Below, piece by piece: positions 52,663-62,142 of a DNA stretch of 64,000 bases. The stretch is from the NCBI RefSeq assembly GCF_000332075.2, contig NZ_ALVU02000001.1, positions 372,001 through 436,000 on the forward strand. The letters are read 5' to 3'. This DNA is from Synechocystis sp. PCC 7509. GTDB taxonomy: Bacteria; Cyanobacteriota; Cyanobacteriia; Cyanobacteriales; Chroococcidiopsidaceae. Numbering within the stretch: the stretch's first letter is position 1; each line of letters opens with the position of its first letter. Both the position numbers and the translations under genes were made by a program. The notes under the pieces are model-generated. The model was not told the origin of the DNA and made no database searches. It worked only from the letters and a program-made list of their open reading frames with translations.

Positions 52663-53511
52663 TTAACGGGGGCGAAATTCTACCACATCGCGCTTAATTG
52701 TGACATCGTAATTGCTAAAAAAATCTTGTCCCAGCAATCCTATATCTAAGTTTGCCGTAGGAGCGATCGCCACAGGAACATTTTTGACAATTGCCCCGCC
52801 GACTTCTATTGAATTAACTTTACCAATAGAAAATTCTACATTGCGATCGCTGGCAGTATTGGCTGTAGCTCTACCTATGGGGACAACTCCCAAAACCGCC
52901 GCCATTTGTTGAGTAATTACTGTCCCACTCGCGCCCGTATCGACAATCATTTCAAATTGCGTACCGCCATTGAAAGTAACATCAATAACTGGTGTGCCGC
53001 CATGACGGCTTTTAATTACCGCTTGAAATACTCCTGAAGGGGTAAGGATTGGCGGCTCTGAAGCCATGGGCATAATGGCAACTACTGGCGCTGGCGGTAC
53101 AATCGGACGAATTGCTTGTTGCTGGGCGTAGTTAAGATTTTGCTGATACTGAATAATTTTTTTTTGGGCGATCGCTTTGTAGGGACTGCGGACAGGTACA
53201 GTTTTCATTAAGGCTATAGCTTCGCTCCATTGCAGGGCGATTAAGCGCCAATCCTCCGCGCCTTGGGCAGACTGACTAATAGTTAAAGCTCCATAAGCTT
53301 TATCCAACGCCATTTCAAAGCGATCGGTTTCAACGGGGGATGAGGGCAATTTTGTTGCTTGTGGTAGCGGTGACTTTTTAATTACTACCGGCGTATTTTG
53401 TTTAGGAGGCGAAGAATTACTTGTGTCAAAGCTATTACAAGCAGTTCCTATTAATCCCAATATTCCTGTTAGCAAAATTAATTCTAAACGTACAGATAAA
53501 AACCGTTTCAT
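52663..53511 (-). CDS. Retropepsin-like aspartic protease lipoprotein
   Basis: The N-terminus has a lipobox (GLIGTAC, Cys25), so it is predicted to be membrane-anchored in the periplasm. Residues ~55-150 form a helical, repeat-like segment (AYGALTISQSAQGAEDWRLI). The C-terminal domain starts at ~165 and carries the aspartic-protease signature MIVDTGASGTVIT, with a single DTG motif as in retroviral-type enzymes that dimerise. The end (DIGLLGQDFFSNYDVTI) includes the GxDFF hydrophobic turn. The substrate is unknown. Confidence 0.8.
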   Translation of the reverse strand: MKRFLSVRLELILLTGILGLIGTACNSFDTSNSSPPKQNTPVVIKKSPLPQATKLPSSPVETDRFEMALDKAYGALTISQSAQGAEDWRLIALQWSEAIALMKTVPVRSPYKAIAQKKIIQYQQNLNYAQQQAIRPIVPPAPVVAIMPMASEPPILTPSGVFQAVIKSRHGGTPVIDVTFNGGTQFEMIVDTGASGTVITQQMAAVLGVVPIGRATANTASDRNVEFSIGKVNSIEVGGAIVKNVPVAIAPTANLDIGLLGQDFFSNYDVTIKRDVVEFRPR

Positions 53512-53757
53512 ACTTGCGTAAAACTACTTAAAAATATTTGTAGTATTTTTGCTACCAATCCTCCAGCATACAAAATTTTATTAGCGATGTCAGGCTACAA
53601 AAAAGAAAAAAGTTATATTTATATTCCCGTACACTCTGGTACGCTCAATAGGAAAAACTAAAGACTCTCTTGCTACACAAGTTAAATAGAAAGTTAATCT
53701 AATGCAAGAGCAAAATTTAATTGGTGAAAACTTCTCAGCTTAAAGGCGCTTCAACTT

Positions 53758-54639
53758 ATGAGTACAAGTAGCTTCAACTACTTAAAAAATAGTCTGATAC
53801 TAACAATAGCTGTGGCTATTTCAACAATTTTGGCAACTTCAGTAAAAGCGCTGCAAGTTCAAGTCAGCCCTGCTAAACCAAAATTAGGCGATACATTAAC
53901 GGTGGTAGTAACTCCCGACGACCCGACCACCTCTAGCAATCCATCGGTAACAGTCAATAATAAAACTTATCCCGCCTTTGCTATTGCTCCCAACAAATAC
54001 CGGGCTTTCTTACCGACAACCCCCCTGCAAAAACCAGGTACAAGAGCGCTGCAAGTAAAAGCTGGAGCCGAAACTAAGCAATTATCCGTGCTAGTAGGCG
54101 ATCGCAAATTTCCGGTGCAACGAATTAGATTATCTCCCGGAAAAGCTGGACTTAAAGCTACAGAACACGAACTAAACCGTGTAGCCGCCCTTAAAGCTCT
54201 AAAAACCCCGCAAAAATTCTGGAATGGTGCTTTTCTCAAGCCAAATAAAGGGGCAATTACGACAATTTACGGGGTTCGTCGGTACTATAATGGTAAATTC
54301 GCTCAAGATTACTATCATCGTGGTGTAGACTATGCCGGAGCTACCGGATCTCCTGTTATCGCTCCCGCCGATGGAAAAATTGCTTTAGTTGGCAGAGTTT
54401 CCCAAGGCTTTCGCGTCCACGGTAATATCATTGGCATCGATCACGGGCAAGGAGTAATTACAACTTATTTGCACCTCAGCCGGATAAGCGTCAAAGAAGG
54501 AGATATCGTCAAAGCAGGTCAAGTAATTGGTGCTGTAGGCTCAACTGGAGCCGTAACTGGCCCTCATTTACATTGGGGATTATACGTACAAGGCGAAGCG
54601 GTCGATCCTAGTCCTTGGCGCAACAGCAAATTTAATTAA
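53758..54639 (+). CDS. M23 family metallopeptidase (LytM-like)
   Basis: M23 peptidases cut peptidoglycan crosslinks. The N-terminal helix (SLILTIAVAISTILATSVKAL) is a signal peptide. The catalytic domain at ~185-293 has the metal-binding HxxxD in YHRGVDYAGATGSPVIAPADG and the HxH in GPHLHWGL. An Ig-like region lies between residues 34 and 112. The length is 293 aa. It is divergent from the retropepsin-like lipoprotein. A role in cell-wall remodelling is inferred from the family. Confidence 0.92.
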   Translation: MSTSSFNYLKNSLILTIAVAISTILATSVKALQVQVSPAKPKLGDTLTVVVTPDDPTTSSNPSVTVNNKTYPAFAIAPNKYRAFLPTTPLQKPGTRALQVKAGAETKQLSVLVGDRKFPVQRIRLSPGKAGLKATEHELNRVAALKALKTPQKFWNGAFLKPNKGAITTIYGVRRYYNGKFAQDYYHRGVDYAGATGSPVIAPADGKIALVGRVSQGFRVHGNIIGIDHGQGVITTYLHLSRISVKEGDIVKAGQVIGAVGSTGAVTGPHLHWGLYVQGEAVDPSPWRNSKFN

Positions 54640-54725
54640 CTCTATTTTGCAACTTTTTTGTAATAGTAAGGCAAAATTATTGAGTAATACAGAAATCACC
54701 AGCAAGTGCCAGAGATAGAGGCGTT

Positions 54726-55268
54726 ATGGGTATTGAAAAAATAGTTGAACAAGCCCTTCAAACTGGTTATCTTACACCAGCAATGGAAGCGGAGGTAGGG
54801 TCTATTTGCGATGCTGCCTCAGAGCTTTCTGTCGCTGAGTATATGGCGCTAGACAAGCTTATGGGAGCGCTACTAACCGGGGAAGTAGTAGCAGTACAAC
54901 GCAAGCAATTTATTAATGTTATGGAAGAATTAGTGCTAACCGAAGCCTTGGCTAGAGTAGCGGAAATTGAAGTAACTAGCGATCGCCATTTAGATGTGGG
55001 AGATATTGCAGCTTACGCTCTCAACCGTCTGCCGCCACTCTATGCCACCACCGAAGAAGGCGGCAACTATCAACGTCTACGAGCTAAAGAAGAATTGGAG
55101 TATTTAATTGTTCAACAAGTAAACGAAGCCATTTCTCGTGGCTTAGATCGTCCTGACTTTTTCCCGGAAAGGCAAGCTTTGGGTAAAAATTCTGGCGAGG
55201 AGGTTTTAAAACAAGTCAGTACCCTGCTCCAAACTTACGCTCCCTCCTTTGAGCAAGCTCCAGAATAG
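54726..55268 (+). CDS. ComFB-domain protein (candidate c-di-GMP receptor)
   Basis: The 180-aa product contains the ComFB signature DVGDIAAYALNRLPPLYATT (residues ~90-110). ComFB-type proteins of cyanobacteria (CdgR) have been reported to bind c-di-GMP and to influence cell size or natural competence; this link comes from family knowledge. The N-terminal 85 residues are a helical extension with an unusual LSVAEYMALDKL motif. No GGDEF or EAL gene is in the window. It follows the M23 peptidase by 86 bp. Confidence 0.78.
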   Translation: MGIEKIVEQALQTGYLTPAMEAEVGSICDAASELSVAEYMALDKLMGALLTGEVVAVQRKQFINVMEELVLTEALARVAEIEVTSDRHLDVGDIAAYALNRLPPLYATTEEGGNYQRLRAKEELEYLIVQQVNEAISRGLDRPDFFPERQALGKNSGEEVLKQVSTLLQTYAPSFEQAPE

Positions 55269-55436
55269 AGCGCTTTTTGTACTCCTACGCCTATATTGGC
55301 AAAGATTTATTAGCTTTTGCCCAAGTTTTTAGCAAAAACTAGGCAAACTAAGTGTAAGAGGACGGCGGCAGTTTATCGCTTGTAAAAAAGCTGAATAGCT
55401 GTAACCAATCAATTGTAGGTGTGGGAGGCGAAGTGC

Positions 55437-55628
55437 GTGATCGAAAAACTATTTTTAGCCTTGATAATGACGTTGTGCCTAAACTTGTTGGTAGTAGTTC
55501 GGTTAGCAAATAATCCAGATAATACAACAAGTTCGCGCCCAGCAGACAGTGTCACCACTAGGAACAAATGGCTTGATCCTATAGGCGGCAATTGGCAACA
55601 ACAACTATTGCCAATTGCTGCTAAATAG
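55437..55628 (+). CDS. Possible small membrane protein upstream of sigG (64 aa)
   Basis: In the 423-bp gap between the ComFB gene and the sigma factor a GTG-started frame (VIEKLFLALIMTLCLNLLVVV) predicts one membrane helix and a polar tail ending WQQQLLPIAAK. A weak GGAGG lies upstream (55425-55430). I recognise no family. It could be the first gene of the sigma factor unit (63 bp spacing) or noise. The rest of the gap has no other candidate. Confidence 0.35.
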   Translation: MIEKLFLALIMTLCLNLLVVVRLANNPDNTTSSRPADSVTTRNKWLDPIGGNWQQQLLPIAAK

Positions 55629-55691
55629 AGCCAACAAGTACACGGCTTGAACCGGGAACTTACTGCCAATAGCAATGTCTAGTAGGGTGGG

Positions 55692-56372
55692 ATGTTCTAT
55701 TTCTTATTGGCGTGTATGAGTCAAGCTATTTCTGTACCCTGGTCATCAGTTGAGGCAAAATTTCCTCAAGCGCCAGTGCAAGTAGATAAATTGTCAAACT
55801 ATGATTTAATTTTGCGTTGCCAATCTGAACGCAGTCCAGATCGTGCGGCTTTTTCGGAGTTGCTACGGCGCTATCAGTCCCATGTGGAAAGAGTGTTGTA
55901 TCATCTAGCTCCTGATTGGCAAGATCGCGCGGATTTGACTCAAGAAGTTTGGATTCGAGTGTATCGCAATATCAAGCGGTTGCAAGAACCTGTCAAGTTT
56001 CGCGGCTGGTTGAGCCGCATTGCTACTAATTTGTTTTACGACGAGTTGCGCAAGCGCAAGCGGGTAGCAAGTCCCCTGTCTTTGGACGCACCCCGGTTTA
56101 TGGAAGATGGGGAAATGAATTGGGAAATTGCCGGGGAAAATCCCTCTCCAGAGGAAGAATTGACCACTCAGGAATTTTACGAACAATTGAAGGAGGCGAT
56201 TTCTGACTTACCGGAAGTCTTCCGCACAACTATAGTTTTAAGAGAAATTGAAGGCATGGCTTACGAAGACATTGCCGAAATTACAAAAGTTTCTCTAGGA
56301 ACAGTGAAGTCAAGAATAGCTAGAGCTAGAGCGAGACTTCAATCTCAACTGCAAAACTACTTAGATGGTTGA
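55692..56372 (+). CDS. sigG: ECF-type RNA polymerase sigma factor, SigG-like
   Basis: The product (226 aa) has the two-domain ECF form. Sigma region 2 contains YHLAPDWQDRADLTQEVWIR and RLQEPVKFRGWLSRIATNLFYDELRKRKR. Region 4 ends in MAYEDIAEITKVSLGTVKSRIARARARLQ, the -35 recognition helix. The first in-frame start is 55692, but the ATG at 55716 (MSQAISVPWSSVEAKFP) resembles other cyanobacterial SigG proteins and I prefer it. A candidate anti-sigma gene follows. The regulon is unknown; in related species this class responds to envelope or redox stress. Confidence 0.9.
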   Translation: MFYFLLACMSQAISVPWSSVEAKFPQAPVQVDKLSNYDLILRCQSERSPDRAAFSELLRRYQSHVERVLYHLAPDWQDRADLTQEVWIRVYRNIKRLQEPVKFRGWLSRIATNLFYDELRKRKRVASPLSLDAPRFMEDGEMNWEIAGENPSPEEELTTQEFYEQLKEAISDLPEVFRTTIVLREIEGMAYEDIAEITKVSLGTVKSRIARARARLQSQLQNYLDG

Positions 56373-56527
56373 CACTAGCAATATATTTTGCTCCTTTAAC
56401 CTCTTGTATAACTTGGTAGGAATGTTAAAATTATCTTTGAATTAATTCATCAGTTAGTTTTGACCCTATAACTACTAAGCAACTTGTCCGCGTTTAATCC
56501 TGGTAATAAAAATAATTGATAAATGCT

Positions 56528-56998
56528 ATGAATACACAGAAGCGCGATCGCTTCGAGTTACTAAGTGCTTACTTAGACGGGGAAGTTACTTCTACAGAAA
56601 AACGACAGGTAGAAGAATGGTTAGAAAATGATGCCGAAATTCAGAAGCTATACGCGCGGCTATTGGCACTACGCCAAAACTTCCAAGTTCTGCCCGTACC
56701 AAGCAATACTCAAAGCGTAGAGCAAACAATTCAACAGGTATTTGGCAAAATCGAAAAACGCCGCCAGTATCGGTCTTTAAAGTGGGGAGGCGCAGCAATT
56801 GCCGCTTTAGTTATTGCCGCCCTATCTAGCGTTGTCCCAGGTCGTCAGGTGTTACAAATGGCAACCGTTAGCGATCGCCCAAATACACAAGAAAAGTTAT
56901 TAGTGGCGCTGAATACTCCCTTGGTTGAACTTCCTGAATCTGCCTTTGAACCCAAAAGCCAGAACCACACAAGCGACAATAACAAAAAGTTTAAATAG
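56528..56998 (+). CDS. Candidate anti-sigma factor (RseA-N-like, membrane-bound)
   Basis: The 156-aa product starts MNTQKRDRFELLSAYLDGEV. It has the N-terminal ZAS-less anti-sigma form (LLSAYLDGEVTSTEKRQVEEW), a membrane segment at ~residues 88-110 (WGGAAIAALVIAALSSVVPG) and a short extracytoplasmic tail. It follows sigG by 155 bp on the same strand. The two genes look like a sigma/anti-sigma pair, as described for SigG in Synechocystis. That partnership is inferred from position and fold. Confidence 0.75.
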   Translation: MNTQKRDRFELLSAYLDGEVTSTEKRQVEEWLENDAEIQKLYARLLALRQNFQVLPVPSNTQSVEQTIQQVFGKIEKRRQYRSLKWGGAAIAALVIAALSSVVPGRQVLQMATVSDRPNTQEKLLVALNTPLVELPESAFEPKSQNHTSDNNKKFK

Positions 56999-57030
56999 AC
57001 CTGTAGGCTGTTAGCGCGATAGTTAGCAGC

Positions 57031-57432
57031 TTATTTTTTGCTCTCCCACCAGCCATCGCTGATAAAAATACCACCATACCCATTAATTTGTTGTTGATTC
57101 ATTGAATAAGTCCAGGCTTTACCCAAAGATTCTTTATTGTATTTATAAACTTCTATTTGGTGTCGCTGGTACAGGTTTTGACTTGTCGGTTGGCTAGGAT
57201 CGTAATCTTCTAATTCGTCAAGAGCTTGTAAAAATGCACGTTGTAAAAACGTGAGTAAATAACCCCGTACAAGGTACGATTCGGGGAATATTGCTGCCGG
57301 ATAACCCATCGGTAAGTTGTATAGTTTACCATAGGCGATCGCTTGTTGTACCTCTATTACCTTAGCAGCGCCAAAAAGGTGATAATTTCTCTCTCCTGGC
57401 TTCAGAGTTCCGTAAACAAAGACTTTTAACAA
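57031..57432 (-). CDS. Gamma-glutamylcyclotransferase-like protein (AIG2 fold)
   Basis: The 133-aa product has the N-terminal YGTLKPGERNYHLF signature and the acidic LDELEDYDP motif of the GGCT/AIG2 fold, which forms a cyclic pyroglutamate from gamma-glutamyl substrates. The TTG at 57432 lies 2 bp after the stop of the adenine methylase, so both are probably read from one transcript. Its relation to the restriction-modification locus is not established; it may be a passenger gene. Confidence 0.78.
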   Translation of the reverse strand: MLKVFVYGTLKPGERNYHLFGAAKVIEVQQAIAYGKLYNLPMGYPAAIFPESYLVRGYLLTFLQRAFLQALDELEDYDPSQPTSQNLYQRHQIEVYKYNKESLGKAWTYSMNQQQINGYGGIFISDGWWESKK

Positions 57433-57434
57433 CT

Positions 57435-58307
57435 TTAAATAACCTTAGTATCAAAATTAATAGTTAATTGTTGAACGTCATCTAGTTGATTAAGAGAGTA
57501 ATTTGTAATTATTAATTCTTTGCCAATAGCTGCGTTTTTTTGTTTATAATTATTCATTCCATACTGTACTTGTAATTCCGTTATATTCGCAAAACTAAAT
57601 AAACTTCTAGTTTCTAAACAGTCATCGTAAGTCAGCAACCATTTATGTTTGCATTGTTTGACATTATGAGCAAATCTTTCATGGTCAAAGTTTGTATGCA
57701 AATCTCCTTTATTGCCATAGAGTTTTGATTTTGTAGGTTTATAGTAAGGCGGATCTAGAAACAAAAATACATTTTTACCATCTTTTACTAATAGTTCTTC
57801 GTAGTCGCCACAGGTAATTTTAACTTTATCTAAGTAAGGCGATATATTTTTTAGTCTTTCAATAGATGAAACCGTAAATCTTTTATCAAATGCTTGCTGC
57901 GAATATCCTCCAGAATCCATAATTCCTGAAAAAGTAATTCTATTCATAATAAAAAAACGAACGGCTTTATTAAAATCAGACTTTTCAAAACTATCACTAT
58001 TCAAATAGTTATACAAATCTCTGCCAGTTGGGTAGCTTGTTTTTAAATATTTAATGCCGTCTAAAAAAATATTTATATCATCTCTTGCATACTTCCAAAA
58101 TAAGTATAAATCGCTGTTTATATCATTAATCCAATACTGTTTTTTTTCCTCGCTGAATATACTTTTAAAAGCAATAAAAACCGAGCCGCCGCCTATAAAT
58201 GGTTCTCTAAAATCATTAATTGTTAAAGGTAAATAAGGAAGCAAGTATTTAACGACTCTAGACTTACCTCCCGGATATCTTAAGGGACTTTTTACGGAGT
58301 TATTCAT
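57435..58307 (-). CDS. DNA adenine (N6) methyltransferase, D12 class (Dam-like)
   Basis: The protein (290 aa) has the D12/Dam arrangement: SPLRYPGGKSRVVKYLLPYL at the start, motif I FREPFIGGGSVFIAFK (SAM binding) and motif IV FLDPPYYKP (DPPY, catalytic). The intervening residues 90-160 form the target-recognition domain. The DNA target cannot be read from sequence; GATC is plausible for this family but not shown. It lies beside the broken restriction endonuclease on the same strand (90 bp between), so it was probably its protective partner. Confidence 0.9.
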   Translation of the reverse strand: MNNSVKSPLRYPGGKSRVVKYLLPYLPLTINDFREPFIGGGSVFIAFKSIFSEEKKQYWINDINSDLYLFWKYARDDINIFLDGIKYLKTSYPTGRDLYNYLNSDSFEKSDFNKAVRFFIMNRITFSGIMDSGGYSQQAFDKRFTVSSIERLKNISPYLDKVKITCGDYEELLVKDGKNVFLFLDPPYYKPTKSKLYGNKGDLHTNFDHERFAHNVKQCKHKWLLTYDDCLETRSLFSFANITELQVQYGMNNYKQKNAAIGKELIITNYSLNQLDDVQQLTINFDTKVI

Positions 58308-58396
58308 TGGAAGTAATCAACACATTTAATTTATTATTTTGCTTAGTTTCTGCGTCTAAAGATTGAACTATTGTTTTTTGCCTTTTGCTGAAACTA

Positions 58397-59422
58397 TTAG
58401 CTTGACAAAATGCCACTTTCGTCACTTTGCAACTGAAGAACTCCGCGAATTTTACCAGTTATTTTTAAGCAGGTAGTAAACCTTACTACTTGCCCATCTA
58501 AACGTAAAGATTCTAAATTACTAAAAAGTATTAGCTTGAATAAACCATCTTTAATATCATCTTACGACGGCATTTGTCTTTGGCTAGAATTTTTAGATTC
58601 TTGTAAAATAAATACGTTATTCTGTTCATATACTTCATCTACAGTTAAATGATAACTTCCCCCTAAGTGATTGGAAATAAATAATATGCCTTTATAGCCA
58701 TCAGATAAATGCTCTAATTTATGGGTAGTTATTGATTCTCGCTGGGTAGCAATTAACGATTTACTAAGAGTATAGTTTTTAAACTTTTCAATATTGAAGA
58801 CTCCATTTAGTTGAAACTCATTAAGTACCTCAATATTCTTGGCACTTGAATGTAAGCTTACCTGTTGACTAATTGCTATTTTTTCGTAGCTATTGACAGC
58901 ATTTAGGTAAACGGAATTAAAGTCTTTTTCAAAATGGGTAGTATTCCAGTGCAAAGCTGTTAATTGGTAACTACTTAATTCTTCAAGTTTTTGATTAATA
59001 TAACTCGGATTAAATTTTTGCTTAGTAATCTTGTTTGTTGTGCCTGTTTTTACTTCAGCTTGTTCATACCAAGCGAGGATAATGTAGGCATTTAACAAAT
59101 TCATCCAAGACAGAGTAATAAAGTTAATTCTATCATTGTCTCCGCCAGTACCTTCGTCTTTTATAATCGGGATTATTGTAACTTTTTTAGAATTTAGATG
59201 ATAAGTATTATAAATTCGAGAAAAAGGATAGGTTCTGGTTCTTTTAGGAGATTTCCATTGAGAGAAAGCAATGTTGTTTTGCAAAGAATCTAAAGTAATT
59301 ATGCCAAAGGGTTTAGATTGATTAATATCAAAGGTATTTAAAGAGTAAGTTTTAAGTTTAGGAATAAGCACGGGCTTATAAATAATATCTCTGATGAAAC
59401 CTTGAAAACAAAGTATAGCCAT
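58397..59422 (-). pseudogene. Type II restriction endonuclease, broken by an in-frame TAA
   Basis: The first 286 codons (59422 to 58565) show a nuclease of the PD-(D/E)XK type: VTIIPIIKDEGTGGDNDRIN in the middle, then TVDEVYEQNNVFILQESKN, where Asp and Glu-x-Lys form the expected catalytic pair. A TAA (58562-58564) then follows MPS. Beyond it the same frame continues for 55 codons (DDIKDGLFKLILFSNLESLR onward) and ends at 58397. The family expects this continuation (a conserved DIKDG...LILF segment). The simplest reading is a nonsense mutation in a real gene. The truncated form may be inactive. It lies directly beside the adenine methylase. Confidence 0.75.
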
Positions 59423-59572
59423 AGTTATTAAAGTAATACATTCTAAACGCGCGATCGCCCGGCGGTAGATTTGCCGTTATCAACACACAGCAAGGAAACC
59501 ATCGGGGCAATCCGAGATTGTGTCACAATAACGAAACACCAATTGCGATCGCTTTACTGTAGGAGTTTGTTT

Positions 59573-62131
59573 GTGGAGTCCCGTTATAACCCCGCCGCCG
59601 TAGAGGAAAAGTGGCAAAAAAGTTGGGCAGAAATTGGCTTAGACCGAACCTCTACAGATGAAACTAAGCCAAAATTTTATGCTCTTTCTATGTTTCCCTA
59701 TCCATCGGGAAGCCTACATATGGGTCATGTCCGTAACTATGTAATTACGGATGTAATTGCTAGACTCAAACGGATGCAAGGTTATCGCGTACTGCACCCG
59801 ATGGGTTGGGATGCTTTTGGACTCCCCGCCGAAAATGCGGCAATTGAGCGGGGTATACCTCCGGCTAAGTGGACGTATCAAAATATTGCTCAAATGCGCA
59901 GTCAGTTGCAACGCCTCGGCTTGTCTATAGACTGGGAAAAAGAAATCGCTACTTGCGCGCCAGAGTATTACCAGTGGACGCAGTGGATATTTTTACAGTT
60001 TTTTCAAGCAGGACTTGCTTACCAAAAAGAAGCGGCGGTAAATTGGGATCCTATAGATCAAACTGTTCTCGCCAACGAACAAGTAGATAGTGCGGGAAAG
60101 TCGTGGCGCAGTGGCGCGGTAGTTGAGCGCAAACTATTGCGACAGTGGTTTTTAAAAATTACCGACTATGCCGAACAACTGCTAAAGGATTTAGACAAGC
60201 TAACCGGATGGCCGGAGCGAGTTAAAACCATGCAGGCAAATTGGATTAGCAAATCTGTTGGTGCTTACTTAGAGTTTCCCATTGTTGGCTTGGAAGAAAA
60301 AATTGGCGTGTTCACAACTCGCCCTGATACGGTTTATGGCGTTACTTACGTTGTTTTAGCGCCCGAACATCCATTGACAGCTAGTGTGACTACGCCAGAG
60401 CAAAAAGAAGCCGTAGAAACGTTTATTCAAGAAGTATCAAGTCAAAGCGAATTGGAACGCACGGCGGAAGATAAACCTAAGCGGGGTATTCCTACTGGGG
60501 GTATAGCAGTTAATCCTTTTACGGGTTCAGAAATCCCGATTTGGATTGCTGATTATGTGCTGTACGAGTACGGTACAGGGGCAGTGATGGGCGTACCAGC
60601 CCACGACGAGCGAGATTTTAAGTTTGCCAAAGAAAAGCAATTGCCCATTCAACTGGTAATTGTACCTCCAGGGACGGTAAAAACAGCGTCTAAAACCTCT
60701 GTAAAAGCAGCGTATACAGAACCGGGGATACTAATCAATTCGGGGGCTTTTGAGGGGATGGACTCGACAAAAGCTAAAAATGCGATCGTGCAGTACGCCG
60801 AACAAAAAGGCTACGGAAAAGCACGGGTACAATACCGCTTAAGAGATTGGTTGATATCAAGGCAACGCTATTGGGGCGCACCAATCCCAATTATTTACTG
60901 TGCTAGTTGCGGTACAGTTCCCGTACCAGAACAAGATTTGCCCGTGAGATTACCAGAGGAGGTAGCATTTACCGGGCGCGGCTCGTCTCCTTTGGCACAA
61001 TTGGATAGTTGGGTAAACGTACCTTGTCCAACTTGTGGCAAGCCAAGTGTTAGGGAAACTGACACGATGGATACTTTTATTGATTCTTCGTGGTATTTCT
61101 TGCGCTTTCCCGATGCCAAAAATCCCCAGGCAGTTTTTGCTAGTGCCAAAACTAACGACTGGATGCCTGTAGATCAGTATGTTGGAGGTATTGAACACGC
61201 AATTTTACACTTATTGTATTCGCGGTTTTTTACTAAGGTATTGCGCGATCGCCAACTAATCAATTTTGACGAACCTTTCCTTAGTTTGCTCACTCAAGGA
61301 ATGGTACAAGCGGTTACTTACAAAAACCCTGTCACAAATAAATATATTCCTTCCGCTCAAGTAGATGAAAAAGAGCCAAAAGATCCAGAAACTGGGGAAG
61401 AATTGGAGGTTTTCTACGAGAAAATGTCTAAGTCGAAATACAACGGCGTAGCCCCAGAAGATGTAATTGCTCAATACGGTGTAGATACTGCCCGGATGTT
61501 TATTCTATTTAAAGCGCCGCCGGAAAAAGACTTGGAATGGGATCAGGCGGATGTGGAAGGGCAATTTCGGTTTTTAAATCGGATTTGGCGATTGGTGACA
61601 GAATTTGATGGGGCAAAAGTACGCAGTCAAACCGCTAATTTAAGTTCACAGGAAAAAGAGCTACGCCGAGCAATTCATATAGCAATTAAGGAAGTTACCG
61701 ATGACTTAGAAGGGGAATACCATCTAAATACGGCGGTTTCGGAGTTAATGAAGTTAAGTAATGCGGTTTTTGATTCTAAATGTACTGATTCTCCCGTATA
61801 CGCGGAAGGGATTGAGACGTTAATGCAGCTACTTGCGCCTTTTGCGCCCCATATTGCCGAGGAATTGTGGCACTTGAGCGGTAAAACGGGTTCAGTCCAT
61901 CAACAAACTTGGCTTACTTACGATCCTGATGCCTTAGTAGCCGATGAGATGACGTTAGTAATTCAAATTATGGGAAAAACCAGAGGTACAATCCAAGTTC
62001 CCGCCCAAGCCGATAAACAAGAGCTAGAAAATTATGCCCGCCAGTCGGAAGCCGCCCAACGTCATCTTGAAGGTAAACAAATTAAAAAAGTAATTGTTGT
62101 ACCAGGAAAATTAGTCAATTTTGTAATCTAA
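59573..62131 (+). CDS. leuS: Leucyl-tRNA synthetase
   Basis: Class I synthetase charging tRNA-Leu. The HIGH motif is HMGHVRNY, near residue 44, and the KMSKS motif is KMSKSKYNG near residue 620. The CP1 editing domain occupies the middle third, with the [10 protein letters not shown] block. The GTG at 59573 ([18 protein letters not shown]) has an AGGAG 7 bp upstream (59561-59565) and is the family's usual start; an ATG-type extension from 59471 would add 34 unrelated residues. The gene gives about 852 aa. It is divergent from the endonuclease pseudogene and converges on the C5 methylase. Confidence 0.97.
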   Translation: MESRYNPAAVEEKWQKSWAEIGLDRTSTDETKPKFYALSMFPYPSGSLHMGHVRNYVITDVIARLKRMQGYRVLHPMGWDAFGLPAENAAIERGIPPAKWTYQNIAQMRSQLQRLGLSIDWEKEIATCAPEYYQWTQWIFLQFFQAGLAYQKEAAVNWDPIDQTVLANEQVDSAGKSWRSGAVVERKLLRQWFLKITDYAEQLLKDLDKLTGWPERVKTMQANWISKSVGAYLEFPIVGLEEKIGVFTTRPDTVYGVTYVVLAPEHPLTASVTTPEQKEAVETFIQEVSSQSELERTAEDKPKRGIPTGGIAVNPFTGSEIPIWIADYVLYEYGTGAVMGVPAHDERDFKFAKEKQLPIQLVIVPPGTVKTASKTSVKAAYTEPGILINSGAFEGMDSTKAKNAIVQYAEQKGYGKARVQYRLRDWLISRQRYWGAPIPIIYCASCGTVPVPEQDLPVRLPEEVAFTGRGSSPLAQLDSWVNVPCPTCGKPSVRETDTMDTFIDSSWYFLRFPDAKNPQAVFASAKTNDWMPVDQYVGGIEHAILHLLYSRFFTKVLRDRQLINFDEPFLSLLTQGMVQAVTYKNPVTNKYIPSAQVDEKEPKDPETGEELEVFYEKMSKSKYNGVAPEDVIAQYGVDTARMFILFKAPPEKDLEWDQADVEGQFRFLNRIWRLVTEFDGAKVRSQTANLSSQEKELRRAIHIAIKEVTDDLEGEYHLNTAVSELMKLSNAVFDSKCTDSPVYAEGIETLMQLLAPFAPHIAEELWHLSGKTGSVHQQTWLTYDPDALVADEMTLVIQIMGKTRGTIQVPAQADKQELENYARQSEAAQRHLEGKQIKKVIVVPGKLVNFVI

Positions 62132-62142
62132 TTTTAGATACT

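Noticed and set aside
58562-58564. Recoding or selenocysteine-type read-through at the endonuclease stop
   Set aside because: The codon is TAA rather than TGA or TAG and no recoding signal is visible, so a nonsense mutation is simpler.
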